In this document: positions 10,334 through 21,126 of the stretch, one piece after another | Position numbering within the stretch: position 1 is the first letter of the stretch | Layout: each line of letters begins with the position of its first letter | Assembly (NCBI GenBank): GCA_964019425.1 | Contig: OZ025818.1 | Coordinates: 310,001-374,000, forward strand | DNA from: Flectonema sp. DT1601 | Lineage: Eukaryota > Euglenozoa > Diplonemea > Diplonemida > Diplonemidae | Direction: 5' to 3' | DNA length: 64,000 nucleotides | Program-made: the position numbers and the translations under genes | Notes under the pieces: model-generated | What the model saw: only the letters and a program-made list of their open reading frames with translations | The model's database searches: none | Told to the model about the DNA's origin: nothing

Positions 10334-11746
10334 TTAGTAACTCGCTGATGTCAGTCCGGCTGTCGAAGAATATTCTTCGGCACCAGCGTCCGATGGGAGA
10401 CCAACGCAGCGATTTGCGAAATAGGTATCAAGGATACGAAGGTATTGCTGCCTATCATACGATCCTCCAAATAGATTACACGAAATGTTTGCTTCCAAAA
10501 TAAGAGCTCCATGATCTGAAGCAATCGCGACATCCCAACCAACAGCTGGGACTGCTGGCATAATACGACGATGAGCTTCCTCACACATTGAAGCTGCTAG
10601 TTTTGCTGAAGGCAACTGAACACCTTCGATTCTTAATTGAGTGTCAGGATGTTCTACAACATCCTTCGTACTCAAAGGGTTAGAACCAGGTTTTCCAACT
10701 TGGTACCAATTGCGGAACATACATCCTGATTGCAGTTTTTGAGTCTCACATTCCACAGGCATCAATACAGAGCTGTGATCTGTTTCTTTACCTGCCCTAC
10801 CAGCTCTGAAAACTGTAGTAATAGCAACGTGTCTGCTTTCAAAAGACTCAGCAGTTGGATCAGACATGGTGATCACTCTGTAGGTGCTGAGTGGTGCATT
10901 CTTTGGAAGGGTTTTTTGAATTTCAGGAGCGTTGTGAAGACGCTCTTGTAAGATCCAATCACCTCCGTTAATTGCGTTTTTAAAGATATAGACTCCCATT
11001 CCACCTTCAATGTTCTTGTGTTTACAAACTATCTCAGGCATCTCTTCTCCAAAGACAGGAGTCAGTTTTATGTTTGAAAACGTTTTAGTCTCTCTCAGTT
11101 TTGTTCCCAACTCAATCAACTTCCATTTATTTTCATATTGGTACTGCGATGAAATCGCCTCTCTCACCTTACTATCAGAGCTGCTTATATTTTCAGTGTA
11201 GTGAGCGGCTACTAAGGTGCTGTTAATCCTCCAGTAGAGAAACCAATGTCCAGGTGCTACCAATTCGTCTCCGAAGATCTCAATCATATCACGATTGTTA
11301 GCATGTGATGGTGACGAACTGATGTTGTAAGCAGCTACAATAGTAAGGAATGGATGCACAAATACAAAGTAAGCCCAAAGGATCAATTTATGATAGCATA
11401 GTAAACTGATGGGAATACCAGTTCCCGGAATAGCTACGTTGCTGAAATTGTTAATCAGATCCTCCTGAAGATGTTCAGCTCGGTAGTGAGGAACATCCCA
11501 AAGTTTAAACGTCAAACCGATAGTATGAAAGTAAATAGCACTTAGTAAAGCTTGCATTTCTTCTTCGGTCATAGTCGCTGAAACCTTTTCATATTTTGAC
11601 CAAAACGACACCCGAGGAGCTCCACACAACTCTCTTAGTTTATCGTACTCTTCGTGAGTTCCGTTATTCCAAAAAATACACCAAAGACATCTGTAATAAA
11701 GATATATTCTGTATAGAGCGCGGAATGTCGATGATATTGGGGTCAT
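10334..11746 (-). CDS. Sugar-transfer-associated ATP-grasp protein
   Basis: 470 residues, ATG at 11746. The C-terminal two thirds reads as an ATP-grasp domain of the sugar-transfer-associated type (alpha-L-glutamate-ligase-like): a Lys segment around YIFKNAINGGDWILQE with the typical W-I-L-Q-E core, then STYRVITM, a basic and acidic stretch, and the C-terminal metal/ATP site GWDVAIASDHGALILEANIS, where the last Glu and Asn match the E-x-N of ATP-grasp enzymes. The N-terminal 170 residues hold a hydrophobic segment near LCYHKLILWAYFVFVHPFL that may be membrane-associated. Known relatives are thought to join carboxylates to amines or sugars, and the substrate cannot be read here. Candidate start confirmed only by the lack of an upstream ATG in frame. 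Confidence 0.72.
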   Translation of the reverse strand: MTPISSTFRALYRIYLYYRCLWCIFWNNGTHEEYDKLRELCGAPRVSFWSKYEKVSATMTEEEMQALLSAIYFHTIGLTFKLWDVPHYRAEHLQEDLINNFSNVAIPGTGIPISLLCYHKLILWAYFVFVHPFLTIVAAYNISSSPSHANNRDMIEIFGDELVAPGHWFLYWRINSTLVAAHYTENISSSDSKVREAISSQYQYENKWKLIELGTKLRETKTFSNIKLTPVFGEEMPEIVCKHKNIEGGMGVYIFKNAINGGDWILQERLHNAPEIQKTLPKNAPLSTYRVITMSDPTAESFESRHVAITTVFRAGRAGKETDHSSVLMPVECETQKLQSGCMFRNWYQVGKPGSNPLSTKDVVEHPDTQLRIEGVQLPSAKLAASMCEEAHRRIMPAVPAVGWDVAIASDHGALILEANISCNLFGGSYDRQQYLRILDTYFANRCVGLPSDAGAEEYSSTAGLTSASY

Positions 11747-12201
11747 TTTGTGTTTCCTTCTTCCTTTTTAAAAAGACCTGCGAAAAAAAATATGATACAG
11801 ACTGAATGCTCAACATTAAAATATCCAACCGCATCATAATAATTTATCCGTTGGTTCAACAAAATTAATATTAGATCGCAACATTAAAAAAAAAAAAACG
11901 ATAATTTAACGATCTGTTAAAGATACAATGAACCAATGGTGATAACTTAACGTAGCTGGTAGGGGGACGTACCTCAACATTCTCCCACCGAGTGAACTTA
12001 TTGTCATATTTTGACACAAAAATACTCCAAAAAGAGTACCGTGGCGTTTTTATGAAAAGTAGTAAATTGCCCCTTTACTGACACAATAAAAAAAAAAAAA
12101 AAAAAAACAGAAAAAATAATACTACTAAAAAAAAAAAAAAAAAAAACTAAATCTAAGTTCCTAATTAAAAGAAAAGTACAGAATTATCAGACCAATTGAA
12201 A
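11747..12201. other. Intergenic stretch, A runs
   Basis: AT-rich with A runs near 11886, 12089 and 12128. No gene or RNA seen. Confidence 0.6.
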
Positions 12202-12975
12202 TCACATCCAACATGTCTCAGAAGTACAAGTCACCAGTTGAAGATCGTAGTCACTATGATGATGGATTTGATTATCTTCACTTGTGTAGGTGTCAGATAA
12301 ACTAATTTCATTATTATTATTATAATAATGCCATGGACCAGGATCTTCAACAGGAGTAAGAGGTGAGATAGGATTATCATTATTACTTCTCTCTGATAAT
12401 ATTCGACTGCAATCAGATTGTAGTTGTCGGTGTTGACGTTCGAGGTGGCGGAGACGCTTTTCAAGTATCGGAGATGCAGTTGACTGCTGTCGTTCATAAG
12501 TTCGAGATGACGGTTTTCGACTTGTTGATCGTCGTGTCGTACCAGACACTGCAGTGGAAGTAGGACTTAGACTTCTCAAAGGGATAGATCTACCTCTCCT
12601 ACCCTGATCACTACCATATCCAACAGTTGCTTGTGATCGTCTTGTTGCTGGTGAAGAACTTCTATTTCGTACTCTGTGTAGAATTACCTTACCAGATGTC
12701 ATTAAGGGTCTGGGAGGAATAACGATCTGCTCATTCGAACTTTTCATTTCACTCAAATTTCCATAAACTCTCGTGGCTCCTCTCTTTGCTCTGTTTGCAG
12801 CAGATGGTGATCTCGTGCAATGAGATCGAATTAGTGTCTTGGATTCCGATTTTCGATCTTTTGATAAACACAATAAGTCAAGCTTCGATTTCATTAAGTT
12901 CATTGTTCTGCGTAAGTCAGCATTCTCCTTTTTTAATCCAACTAGTAGTTCTTCACTTGTAATCTGGTGATACAT
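12202..12975 (-). CDS. Basic Ser/Arg-rich protein with N-terminal coiled coil
   Basis: 257 residues from the ATG at 12975. The frame extends five codons upstream but only to a TTG, so the ATG (MYHQITSEELL) is chosen. An acceptor-like CCAAACAG lies about 20 bases before it. Residues 5-35 form a short coiled coil (LLVGLKKENADLRRTMNL). Residues 40-170 are basic and rich in Ser, Arg and Thr. A second heptad patch is near ERQQSTASPILEKRLRHLE. The tail is His- and Asn-rich. No family recognised. Possibly a microtubule-binding or scaffold protein by composition alone. Confidence 0.7.
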   Translation of the reverse strand: MYHQITSEELLVGLKKENADLRRTMNLMKSKLDLLCLSKDRKSESKTLIRSHCTRSPSAANRAKRGATRVYGNLSEMKSSNEQIVIPPRPLMTSGKVILHRVRNRSSSPATRRSQATVGYGSDQGRRGRSIPLRSLSPTSTAVSGTTRRSTSRKPSSRTYERQQSTASPILEKRLRHLERQHRQLQSDCSRILSERSNNDNPISPLTPVEDPGPWHYYNNNNEISLSDTYTSEDNQIHHHSDYDLQLVTCTSETCWM

Positions 12976-13325
12976 ATTTATAGGTACCAAGAGACTGTTT
13001 GGAAATAAGAAATATTTACATCACGTGTATGTATATCAAGAGAATTTTAAAAAAATAAATGTAAACTTGTCTGAATATTTGTCTTTTTCAAAAGAATTAA
13101 TTTATTCACTTCATATTTTTTTCGATCTCCTATTCCGCTTCATTTTTTGTTGGTTGAAAAATAATCAATAAGGCCTGTAGTGAAATATAGCTTTTCTTCT
13201 CGACGTAGAATAGTTTCAGTGAACTATGAATTTACCTCTAGATGCCATGATCATCTTGTAATTATTCTTCGTGCTTGTCCCAATGTTGGGGGTTATCTTA
13301 ATCTCGTCGGTTTAAAAAACCGAAT
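12976..13325. other. Intergenic stretch
   Basis: 350 bp, AT-rich, without a long homopolymer. No coding or RNA signal seen. Confidence 0.5.
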
Positions 13326-14105
13326 TCAACTTTTTGGATAAATAGTTGCCAATACCTTATACTCCAGTAGCTCTGATAGGAGGGATTGTTTCTCAGCTTC
13401 TGTCGTGACGGTTTGAATCCGCTTGAGGTCAGAAGAAAGAATCCTTCTCAAACTCTCAACCTGTTCTTCTAACGGAGATGTCCGACGAGCCTCTTGATCC
13501 TCAGAAATTAGCTTCAGAGCTGGTTCTGGAATATTAGGAGTTTTCTTAACAACAGCAACAGTTTTCGATACCTTTTTCGGTTGCGGTGTCCGAGTTTTTC
13601 TTTTTTCAGGAACTGGAGGGGGCGTAGCCTTTCGTTTTACACGTTCAGGTTTCACTGACTGCTCTTGATAAGGATGAGGGAGGTATTGAGATTTATGTTT
13701 TTCAAGCTGAAAGCAGCCGGGTAACACAATATCTAACGGTGTCTTCTTCTTTGGTGAAGGCAACCCCTCCTCCTCAAAGAGAGTAGCACCAAACTGTTGC
13801 ATTGTTAATGCTCTATTATAATATAAAGGTGTTTCGATATTGAACCCTATACAGTTTAACCAAATACTATCGATTAACTCGACGAAATGTTCATCACTGG
13901 TGACAAGTCCTTTGTTGACCATATTTAATACTGTGAGGAGATCCATTGGGTTTCGTATTGCCTGAAGGTATACAATCTTCACTGCTGGGTATGATTCCAC
14001 AACTGGCTGTTCAAAAAGCCTTGAACAGTCTCCATCTCCACGTTTGTCCTCTGCGCTGAGTTTGCTAAGAACGCGTTTCCACAATGTTTTTCGTTGACGA
14101 CTCAT
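13326..14105 (-). CDS. Bromodomain protein
   Basis: 259 residues if translation starts at 14105. The frame is open from an upstream ATG at 14159, but a strong acceptor (TTTTCACAACAG) lies between the two, 11 bases before the 14105 ATG, so I prefer the shorter form. Residues 8-120 match a bromodomain: WKRVLSKLS, the FEQPV and YPAVK segment of the ZA loop, IRNPMDLLTVLNMVNKG, then IDSIWLNCIGFN and the putative acetyl-lysine Asn in YYNRAL. The middle is Pro/Lys-rich (KRKATPPPVPEKRKTRTP), as in nuclear chromatin proteins, and the C terminus is a short helical region. Bromodomains read acetylated histones, so a chromatin role is likely. In Euglenozoa such factors can mark transcription starts, but nothing here shows that. 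Confidence 0.75.
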   Translation of the reverse strand: MSRQRKTLWKRVLSKLSAEDKRGDGDCSRLFEQPVVESYPAVKIVYLQAIRNPMDLLTVLNMVNKGLVTSDEHFVELIDSIWLNCIGFNIETPLYYNRALTMQQFGATLFEEEGLPSPKKKTPLDIVLPGCFQLEKHKSQYLPHPYQEQSVKPERVKRKATPPPVPEKRKTRTPQPKKVSKTVAVVKKTPNIPEPALKLISEDQEARRTSPLEEQVESLRRILSSDLKRIQTVTTEAEKQSLLSELLEYKVLATIYPKS

Positions 14106-14116
14106 ATTATTGATTT

Positions 14117-14128
14117 CTGTTGTGAAAA
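14117..14128 (-). promoter_or_regulatory. Candidate trans-splice acceptor of the bromodomain gene
   Basis: Minus strand reads TTTTCACAACAG, followed by 11 bases and then ATG. Close in form to the site before the CRAL-TRIO gene. Confidence 0.45.
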
Positions 14129-14159
14129 CACGCGAAATTTCTCGGTGATAACGAAACAT

Positions 14160-15624
14160 TTCTCAACCAATTATCTCTAACAATACTATGGTTTGGTTTG
14201 CATGGTATACTATTAATATCCTGTTTTTAAAAAAAACAAAACACATCACAAAACACTGCCATAAGTAGCAAATCACCTGATCCTTATAATCAAATTTCAG
14301 AACATTACCGCAATAGCTATTTTGATATCTTATTTGTTTTTGTTTTTTTTTTTTTTTTTAAATCCCTCATTAACACAGGAAAAAGCCGGGGGAAAAAAAA
14401 AAGAGAAAAAAAAACTAAGATAAATAATTAAAAAAAATCATAAATAACTACAAAAAAAAGCAGTTCAAAATAGAATTTTTTGTTAAATCTCATTTAACGA
14501 TTTTGATCACAATACATAAAAAGATAAAATAGCTATTTTGGTGAGTCAAACTAATGAATTTCGTGCTTATCAGGGTAGGCAAATCATATTAACTATGTTT
14601 TGGCATTCACGTAACCGTCTTGAAATTGAAATTGAAAAATACAAAAAACAAAAAACAAGACAATCATGTTGAAAAACCTATCAACATAGCGGCTTACCGA
14701 AATGGCTATCCAAGATTAAAAACAGAATCATTTTTGACTAATAAATTTTACGTAAACGTTTGTGGTGTTTTGTTTTGTCTAAAAAGACAATTAAATATTT
14801 TTAATTTTTTTTTTTTTTTTTTATTTCCCCTTCTCGGAAAGTTGATTTGCTACTATTTATTTTTTTTTTTTTTTTCGATCATTTTCTTAAAAAAAAATTA
14901 TCGAAAACAGATCAGAAGGGGAAAATGTAGTGAAGACTAGAAAGTAGATAACGGTTTAAAAAAAAGAAAATGAAAGGAAAGAAAAAAGAAAAGCAGAGCA
15001 GACGACTTATGGCTGCATGAAATTCAATCACACAGCCACTAAATATGATAATTAAGTATTTTTTTTCAAAGCTTCTGGCCGACAGAACCTGAGAAATTTT
15101 TTTTGAAATTTTCGAAATTTTTTTTTTTTCCTCCTGTTCTGTTCCTTTCTCAACTACTCTTGGCTATACTAAGAATAAAGTAATATGGAAAAAAAAAAAG
15201 AGAAAAAAAAAAAGAAAAAGAGACACTGGAAAGCCCCAGAAAAACAACGACCCATTGATGCCACCTTTCAAAGTCCAACATATGTAAAATCGCAAGCTAG
15301 ATCTCTCACACAATATTGAAATGTTTATCGTATTAGCATTGAGGGTTACTTTAGTCATTTCGCTTTTTGATACCAGCCATGAATTCAATTAACCTTCTCT
15401 GTAATAAATAAACAAAACAATACAATGTGATTCTCATAAAGAAAATTCAAGAAGAGCAAAGAATCCCACAAAATTAGACTTCTCCGGTGATTGAGGAGCT
15501 AGATAAAGGAAATGGATTTGCATATTTTATTGACGGTAAGAGTGAGCAAAACCCAACATTTTTTTCATAGGAAAAAACATTCAGTCAAGTTCGATCGATC
15601 AGTCTATCCGTCATTACTCTCTAA

Positions 15625-15661
<37 letters not shown>

Positions 15662-15816
15662 TAGTCACCTTCCAAGGAAGGCGACAATGAAACACCAGCA
15701 TAGTAGCCAAGTGATGTTCACTTAAAGAAACAATAATTAAAAAAAAAAAGATAAGTCACAACAGTAAACGAGATCACTCGTCAAGACTCAGAATACAAGG
15801 ATTTAATTATTTTTCT
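14160..15816. other. 1.65-kb gene-free stretch
   Basis: Holds many A and T runs, including 33 T at 15627-15659. Frames in it are low-complexity. No gene, tRNA or convincing repeat seen. Confidence 0.6.
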
Positions 15817-18107
15817 CTATAAGAAAACTCTGCAACCGTTTAGGACTACGAATAAGAGGCAACCTGAATCAGCAAGTACAGCAATCCACAGCGGGATAAC
15901 TATGGAAGGGCTGAGAAGAGCCAATGCTGCAAGACTTAGTTTCGGGAATACGGCAACGAAAACATTTTGCTTCAATAGATGACTACATTTACGAGAAAGT
16001 TTAATTGCGTCAGGGATGCTGACGAGGTGATTGCGGATTTCGATGACCGAAGCTGCCTGGGCAGCGAGGGCGGTTCCTCCAGCGCCCATAGCCCAGCCAA
16101 TGTCAGCTGCTGCTAGAGCAGGAGCGTCGTTGATACCATCGCCGACCATAATTACCATTTCATCATTACCATCTTCTCTTCCTGTTGAGTATGAGTCTTT
16201 TAGTTGTGCAACTCTTCTAACTTTGTCTTCAGGAAGTAGTCCTCCTTCTGCTTTAGTAACACCAAGCTGATCACCAACTGACTTAACCACATCTGGAGCG
16301 TCACCTGATAACATTAATGATTTCACTCCTAACTCTGAAAGTTGATTTATCGCTTCTTGAGCATCCGCTCTCGGAGTGTCAAATAGAGCCCATGCTTTTA
16401 TGACAGAGTCCCCGACTACACCAAATATTATTGTTCTACGAAGTCTTTGTTGTTCATCTATGAATTGTTGAAGGGTTGCTGGGATTGATGCGCCAGCGTC
16501 ATTAATAAGTTTTAGATTACCAGCACTGACAGTAATGTTATTACACGTTCCTGTAACTCCACGACCTTCAATTATTCTAAATTCAGAAATAGTAGGAAGG
16601 TTTAGACTCACACCCAATTCCTCAATAGCTTCAGTCATGCAACCAGCGTACGATGAGACGAGTGACACAGCAAGTGGATGACGTGATTGGAGCTCGAGTG
16701 ATATTATTTTCTTTACATCATCTTCTGATCCGTTAGGCAATTCCCAATTACAGACTGGAACGAATTGACCATCAGTTGCAGTACCAGTCTTATCGAAGCA
16801 AATCGCAGTTGTATTACGAAGTTTATCCAACACAGTTGCTTCCTTTATTAGGACCCCCTTTCCAGCTGCAGCAGCAACACCGCAAGTGGTAACAATTGGA
16901 CCCGCAGTTACCAATGCACACGGGCATCCTAAAACTAATAACACAATCGCTCTGTGCAGACATGAACTCCATTCCAATCCAGTGATAAGAGGTAATAAGG
17001 CAATGATAAGAGACAGTGTTATAATAGTCGTTGAGTAGTATCTCGCTAGTTTGTCTAAAAGCGAATGAACTTCTGTTTTAGAACTCGCAGCCTCTTCAAC
17101 GAGATCTTGAATTTGTGCAGCCGTGGAATTAGTCGCGATACGAGTTACTACGATACCTGATTTGTTTAATTTTAGAAAGATGAATGATGAATGGTTATTT
17201 GAAGTATCTTTATTTATTATAATGAAAACATACCGAGTGCACCATCTTGGATTATGCCTCCCGAGACAACTTCAGAACCGACTGTCTTTCTCTTCGGTTT
17301 GCTCTCACCTGTCACGGCAGCTTCATCGACGTAGGCAGAGTCTTTGAAGACGGTTCCGTCAGCTGGGATGCATTCACCAGCACGAACGAATATTTTTGTT
17401 CCAGGTCGAAGAGAAGATATAGGAACATCTTTACCAGTTGAGTGCAGAGTCGCAGTGCTGGGCAAAACAGATGCTCCACAAGAGTCTACCTTCACTCGTG
17501 CGACCGAAAGAACTACTTGTTGAAGCACATGTGTTGTCGAATACAACACCAACATAGTAACAGCTTCAGTTGTCTTTCCCATATAAAGTGCTCCCATTGA
17601 AGCAAGAAGCATAAGAGTTTGCATGTCTCCAGACACAGACATAGTAGAGATCGCTCTGGATAATGTTTTTTGCATCAAGTCAGCGATACCGATCAACACA
17701 GCTGCTGCGATATAATTGTCATTTCCGGTTATGAAACAAGTTGTCAAGGCAATAAGCTCTCCAGCTGCAACCCAAAACGTTCTAGTTGAGCTAATTTCGG
17801 AAATGATTTGCTGAGTTAGAGTTTTTTCACGACCATCTCTCGCACCCTCTCTGATTGACGCGCCCAGATTATAAGTATTCAGTTTTGCTGTAATGTCTGC
17901 AGCCGATATCAGGGCTTCTATGTACTTTACGTCTACTGACTTACCTAAAATATTTGAACTGTATCCAATGACGCCTTGCTCTTTACCAAGTGCCTTGTCA
18001 ACGAGGGTTAGCTCCATTTCACAACACAAACTTTGTAATCGGATCTTCACTCTCGATTGCTTGTGTCCATCTGCGTTTTTTAATAAAACTGTTTCTTCGT
18101 TAGACAT
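15817..18107 (-). CDS. P1B-type heavy-metal ATPase, probably Zn/Cd exporter
   Basis: Two exons, 18107-17234 and 17156-15817, joined in frame to 737 residues. It pumps a soft metal ion across a membrane using ATP. Seen in order: an N-terminal HMA-like fold with LCCEMELTL in place of the usual CxxC; membrane helices; TGES of the actuator domain (about residue 268); the transport motif CPC (about 369-371); the phosphorylated DKTGT (Asp about 413); SRHPLAVSL as the nucleotide-binding HP motif; and GDGINDAP. The last helices hold a Lys after QNVFVAVF and the sequence AVLADSGCLLFVVLN. A Lys plus D-x-G there is typical of the P1B-2 (Zn/Cd/Pb) group such as ZntA and plant HMA2-4. Plant members also carry CCxxE at the N terminus, as here. 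Metal choice is therefore well supported by family knowledge but untested. Confidence 0.9.
17157..17233 (-). other. Spliceosomal intron in the P1B ATPase gene
   Basis: 77 bp, GTATGT at the 5' end and AAATCAG at the 3' end. It splits a Gly codon in phase 1, and removing it joins GALG to IVVTRIATNS with no other change, restoring the ATPase fold. Confidence 0.9.
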
Positions 18108-18109
18108 GT

Positions 18110-18732
18110 TTTTTTTTTTTGTATTCTGTTTATGAATATTTTTTTTTTATTATTATTATTAGTTATACCGAACATGTCTACAACGTATCTTGACAGGTAC
18201 GATGGATGCTTCCGCAACAGTGAAAATGTGATTAAATTTGGAAAACTGTAGCTGACTGTGTGTATCCCTCGTTCAACTCATAAACTTGTAGAACTGTAAA
18301 ACATGAATGAATGAATGAATGTTTTTTTTTTTTTTTTTTTTTTTTTTTCTAAAACATAATTTTATTAGTATAAACAAATCATGTATTCTTAAAAACGTAT
18401 GTAGAAATAATAAAAATATATTAACAGCGAAGGGGGTGAAGAAAAAAAAAAAAAAAAAATGGGCTGAACCACACCAAGAAACTAGACCATCACAAAAAAA
18501 TAATAATAGAGGTGTGGAAGGGGATTAATGGTATGTCGAGGAAGGGGAAGAAAAAAAAATGAAAACAAATGAACATAACGATAATTAAATATTTCGGTGG
18601 GGGGTAATTTGATACTGCATTTTTAAGCTCAAAGGAACAACAATTTCTCCGACAATCTTGACTGTCAGCAACGTAGTAAATGACTGGGGGAGAAAAAAAA
18701 CTGGGGGAAAAAAAAAAGGGCATAGAATTTTT

Positions 18733-18770
<38 letters not shown>

Positions 18771-19419
18771 AGATCTTCTCTAGCCTTTTTTTTTTTTTTT
18801 TCCTTTTTCCCCAAGCAAAATATACATTACAAACTCATGAGTTGCAATGCTACTTAAGTATTAAGGACACTGAATCATTTTTCTCACACCGTTTCCTTAC
18901 AGTCGGTAATCTCAGTTCAGAAAGGCAATGAGACATATTGACGTATGGAACGAAAAGGAAGGGAAGCGATTCTGTGTCTCTGTGTGTGTTTTTTTTTTCT
19001 TCTTTTTTTTTCGGAACTTTCTGGATCTCGCATAAGTTTATCTTTGTGTATCCGATAGATGTTAACATTGCCAAGCTAACAATTCGCAAAATGGCCAGAA
19101 AACATAAAACATACCCCCAATTGCCTACGTACGAAACAAACAAGACAGGGGTGGGTCTGAATTATGCTCCATTGTAAAAGACGGATGGAATCCATTTTTT
19201 TTTTTTTTTTTTCCTTTCTTTTTCCCCATCCCGAAGTGGGATATAAACAATTAGCAATGCCTAAGGGAATCCCCGGAAGAGGAATCCGGCACATTCGCTA
19301 CACCAGACAGCACCAAGTTTTTATCAATAGTTTTGGTGCTGGCAGGTGATAATAAACTTTTTTTCATCATCAACTTTTATACTCTTTTTTTTTGATAACC
19401 ATCGAACCGGAAATTATGA
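18110..19419. other. 1.3-kb gene-free stretch with very long A and T runs
   Basis: Contains T and A runs at 18320-18348 and 18440-18459 and 34 A at 18734-18767, followed closely by a T run. One copy of dispersed repeat family 2 lies at 18628-18669. Open frames here cross the runs and are not credible genes. Confidence 0.6.
18628..18669. repeat. Short dispersed repeat, family 2, copy 2
   Basis: Pairs with 8392-8434: the first 15 and last 10 bases are the same and the middle is similar (CTCCGACAATCTT against CTCAGATAATCTTT). Confidence 0.5.
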
Positions 19420-21126
19420 TCACACGAGTCCGAGAGCATCGAGAGCGTTGATTGTCCACTTTCCAAGGGATGGGGTCACCTTAAACTTTTTACAATAATT
19501 TGCTACTTTTTTCTTAGTTAAAGAAGGAGTAAGATAAGCTTTATTATCCACTGACATCCTGTAGCAATAAACAACATCAATCCTCACAGGAATTGTACAA
19601 TAAAAACCTTTCCAATGAGGTGCTGAGTTTTCATCACCGTTATCTTCGTCATCAGACTCAGGATCGTCTTCAGCATCGTCAGATGCGTCTTCCCCACCCC
19701 ATTCTCCAGCGTCTGATTCATCATTGCTGTTCATTTCTCTGTCGTCTGCTCCTTCACCAATCCAATACTCTTTCATAACTACCCGAAGTGGGTTTTCTTG
19801 ATCTCCTTCTTCCCATAGAGTACACATTGCTCTTGTGAATGTATTCTCAGTACCAGATGGGAATACAATATATAGATCAACGTGGTAAAATGATTGCGGA
19901 CACAGAACTGGAATCAACGGATTAGAATCTTGAATTGACGAATAGTACGTATCTTCTGTACGTTTTTTAACTTCACGAGGGTCTCGATCCCAAGCAAGCT
20001 TTTCAAGCATGTCGCTGTGAGACTCTGTTATACCAGTTCCTGATATTTCTGAAGAGAGACCCCAAGCGTCAATATCAATAGTGTCAACAGCTGAGATCAT
20101 TTTATCGTCTAATGATGGAAGGAGTTCTTCCTGATTTAAACCAAATGCTGCGAATGTTCTTTCTAGCCCGATGTCTAAGGCGTTTTTTACTTGTGTTTTA
20201 CCAATTTCCAAACCTGCTTTCAAGGCATCTTCATCCATTGCTTTATCAAGGATAAGCATTTGGGCTTTTTCTTTTAGACTTGTGACGTGGCTGTTTTTAT
20301 GGAAATATCCTACTTGACTCTCTATGCGAAGGGAAACTTGAAATAGATTATAGATAAGAATGTCTTCCAGTTCGACCAAAAATGTTTTGAAAGTCAACAA
20401 GTCGTTTGGTAAGTATCTCGCTGACTTGCAAGTTTCAAGCTGATCTAAGTCACTTATTAATTTTTCAACTCCTCCTTCTTGGAGATAGGGTGACCTAGCA
20501 CGTAAATTGTCCGGTAATTTTTCGAGTATAGCAACGGCTGCGTCAGCGAATGATGAAGACAGTTTGTGAAATTCGTGTAATTTCTCACAAATGAGCAGTT
20601 CTTCACCAGGTGCAGTAGTTCTATAACCACCATTACTCCATCGGAACATATAACGACCTGGAGCAACTGATGCTACACAACTGTGATCATTTACAGGACT
20701 GATGTAATAAACGCCAGGTATGCTCTCGCCTGTTGCATTCCACTCTTTGCGAATGTCGTCAGGGCTGTCGTATTCTTTCATTTCAATGTTACAATTCTCA
20801 CCACCTTTACAACTAAATATTAGTTGCATTTTACACCGAGAACTTGGTCTGATGTAGATCCCTTTCTTACGAGGTCCCTGTGATATCGCTGTTACTTGTC
20901 GCTCCTTGATATCAATTTTTGACTCATCAGGGCCTTCGCATTCTCCTTCCACATTGCTTTTTCTTTTCGTCAATTCTTCAGCTTCGCCTGTGGCTGGTCC
21001 GGTGCTTTCGACTTCCTCCAATATTTCTCCTTTTTCTTCAGGTTCATCCGCAATGTGTTTTTTTTCATCTGCCTCTGGATCAGGTTTGTTGCATTCTTGT
21101 TCTTCAGAGGAGGCCCCGCAACCCAT
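19420..21126 (-). CDS. Large protein with acylation-type N terminus, function unknown
   Basis: 568 residues when started at 21126 (MGCGASSEEQ). The frame extends upstream to 21240, but MGCGAS is the classic start for N-myristoylation at Gly2 with palmitoylation at Cys3, and AAAACCAG acceptor-like sequence sits 3 bases before it. After an acidic, disordered region to about residue 85 comes a domain of about 350 residues with conserved-looking aromatic and Cys positions (CKMQLIFSCKGGENC; APGRYMFRWSNGGYRT). A run of Asp/Glu at about residues 455-495 is followed by a C-terminal domain (HWKGFYCTIPVRIDVVYC). I recognise no family. A lipid-anchored membrane-surface protein is the best inference. Confidence 0.75.
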   Translation of the reverse strand: MGCGASSEEQECNKPDPEADEKKHIADEPEEKGEILEEVESTGPATGEAEELTKRKSNVEGECEGPDESKIDIKERQVTAISQGPRKKGIYIRPSSRCKMQLIFSCKGGENCNIEMKEYDSPDDIRKEWNATGESIPGVYYISPVNDHSCVASVAPGRYMFRWSNGGYRTTAPGEELLICEKLHEFHKLSSSFADAAVAILEKLPDNLRARSPYLQEGGVEKLISDLDQLETCKSARYLPNDLLTFKTFLVELEDILIYNLFQVSLRIESQVGYFHKNSHVTSLKEKAQMLILDKAMDEDALKAGLEIGKTQVKNALDIGLERTFAAFGLNQEELLPSLDDKMISAVDTIDIDAWGLSSEISGTGITESHSDMLEKLAWDRDPREVKKRTEDTYYSSIQDSNPLIPVLCPQSFYHVDLYIVFPSGTENTFTRAMCTLWEEGDQENPLRVVMKEYWIGEGADDREMNSNDESDAGEWGGEDASDDAEDDPESDDEDNGDENSAPHWKGFYCTIPVRIDVVYCYRMSVDNKAYLTPSLTKKKVANYCKKFKVTPSLGKWTINALDALGLV

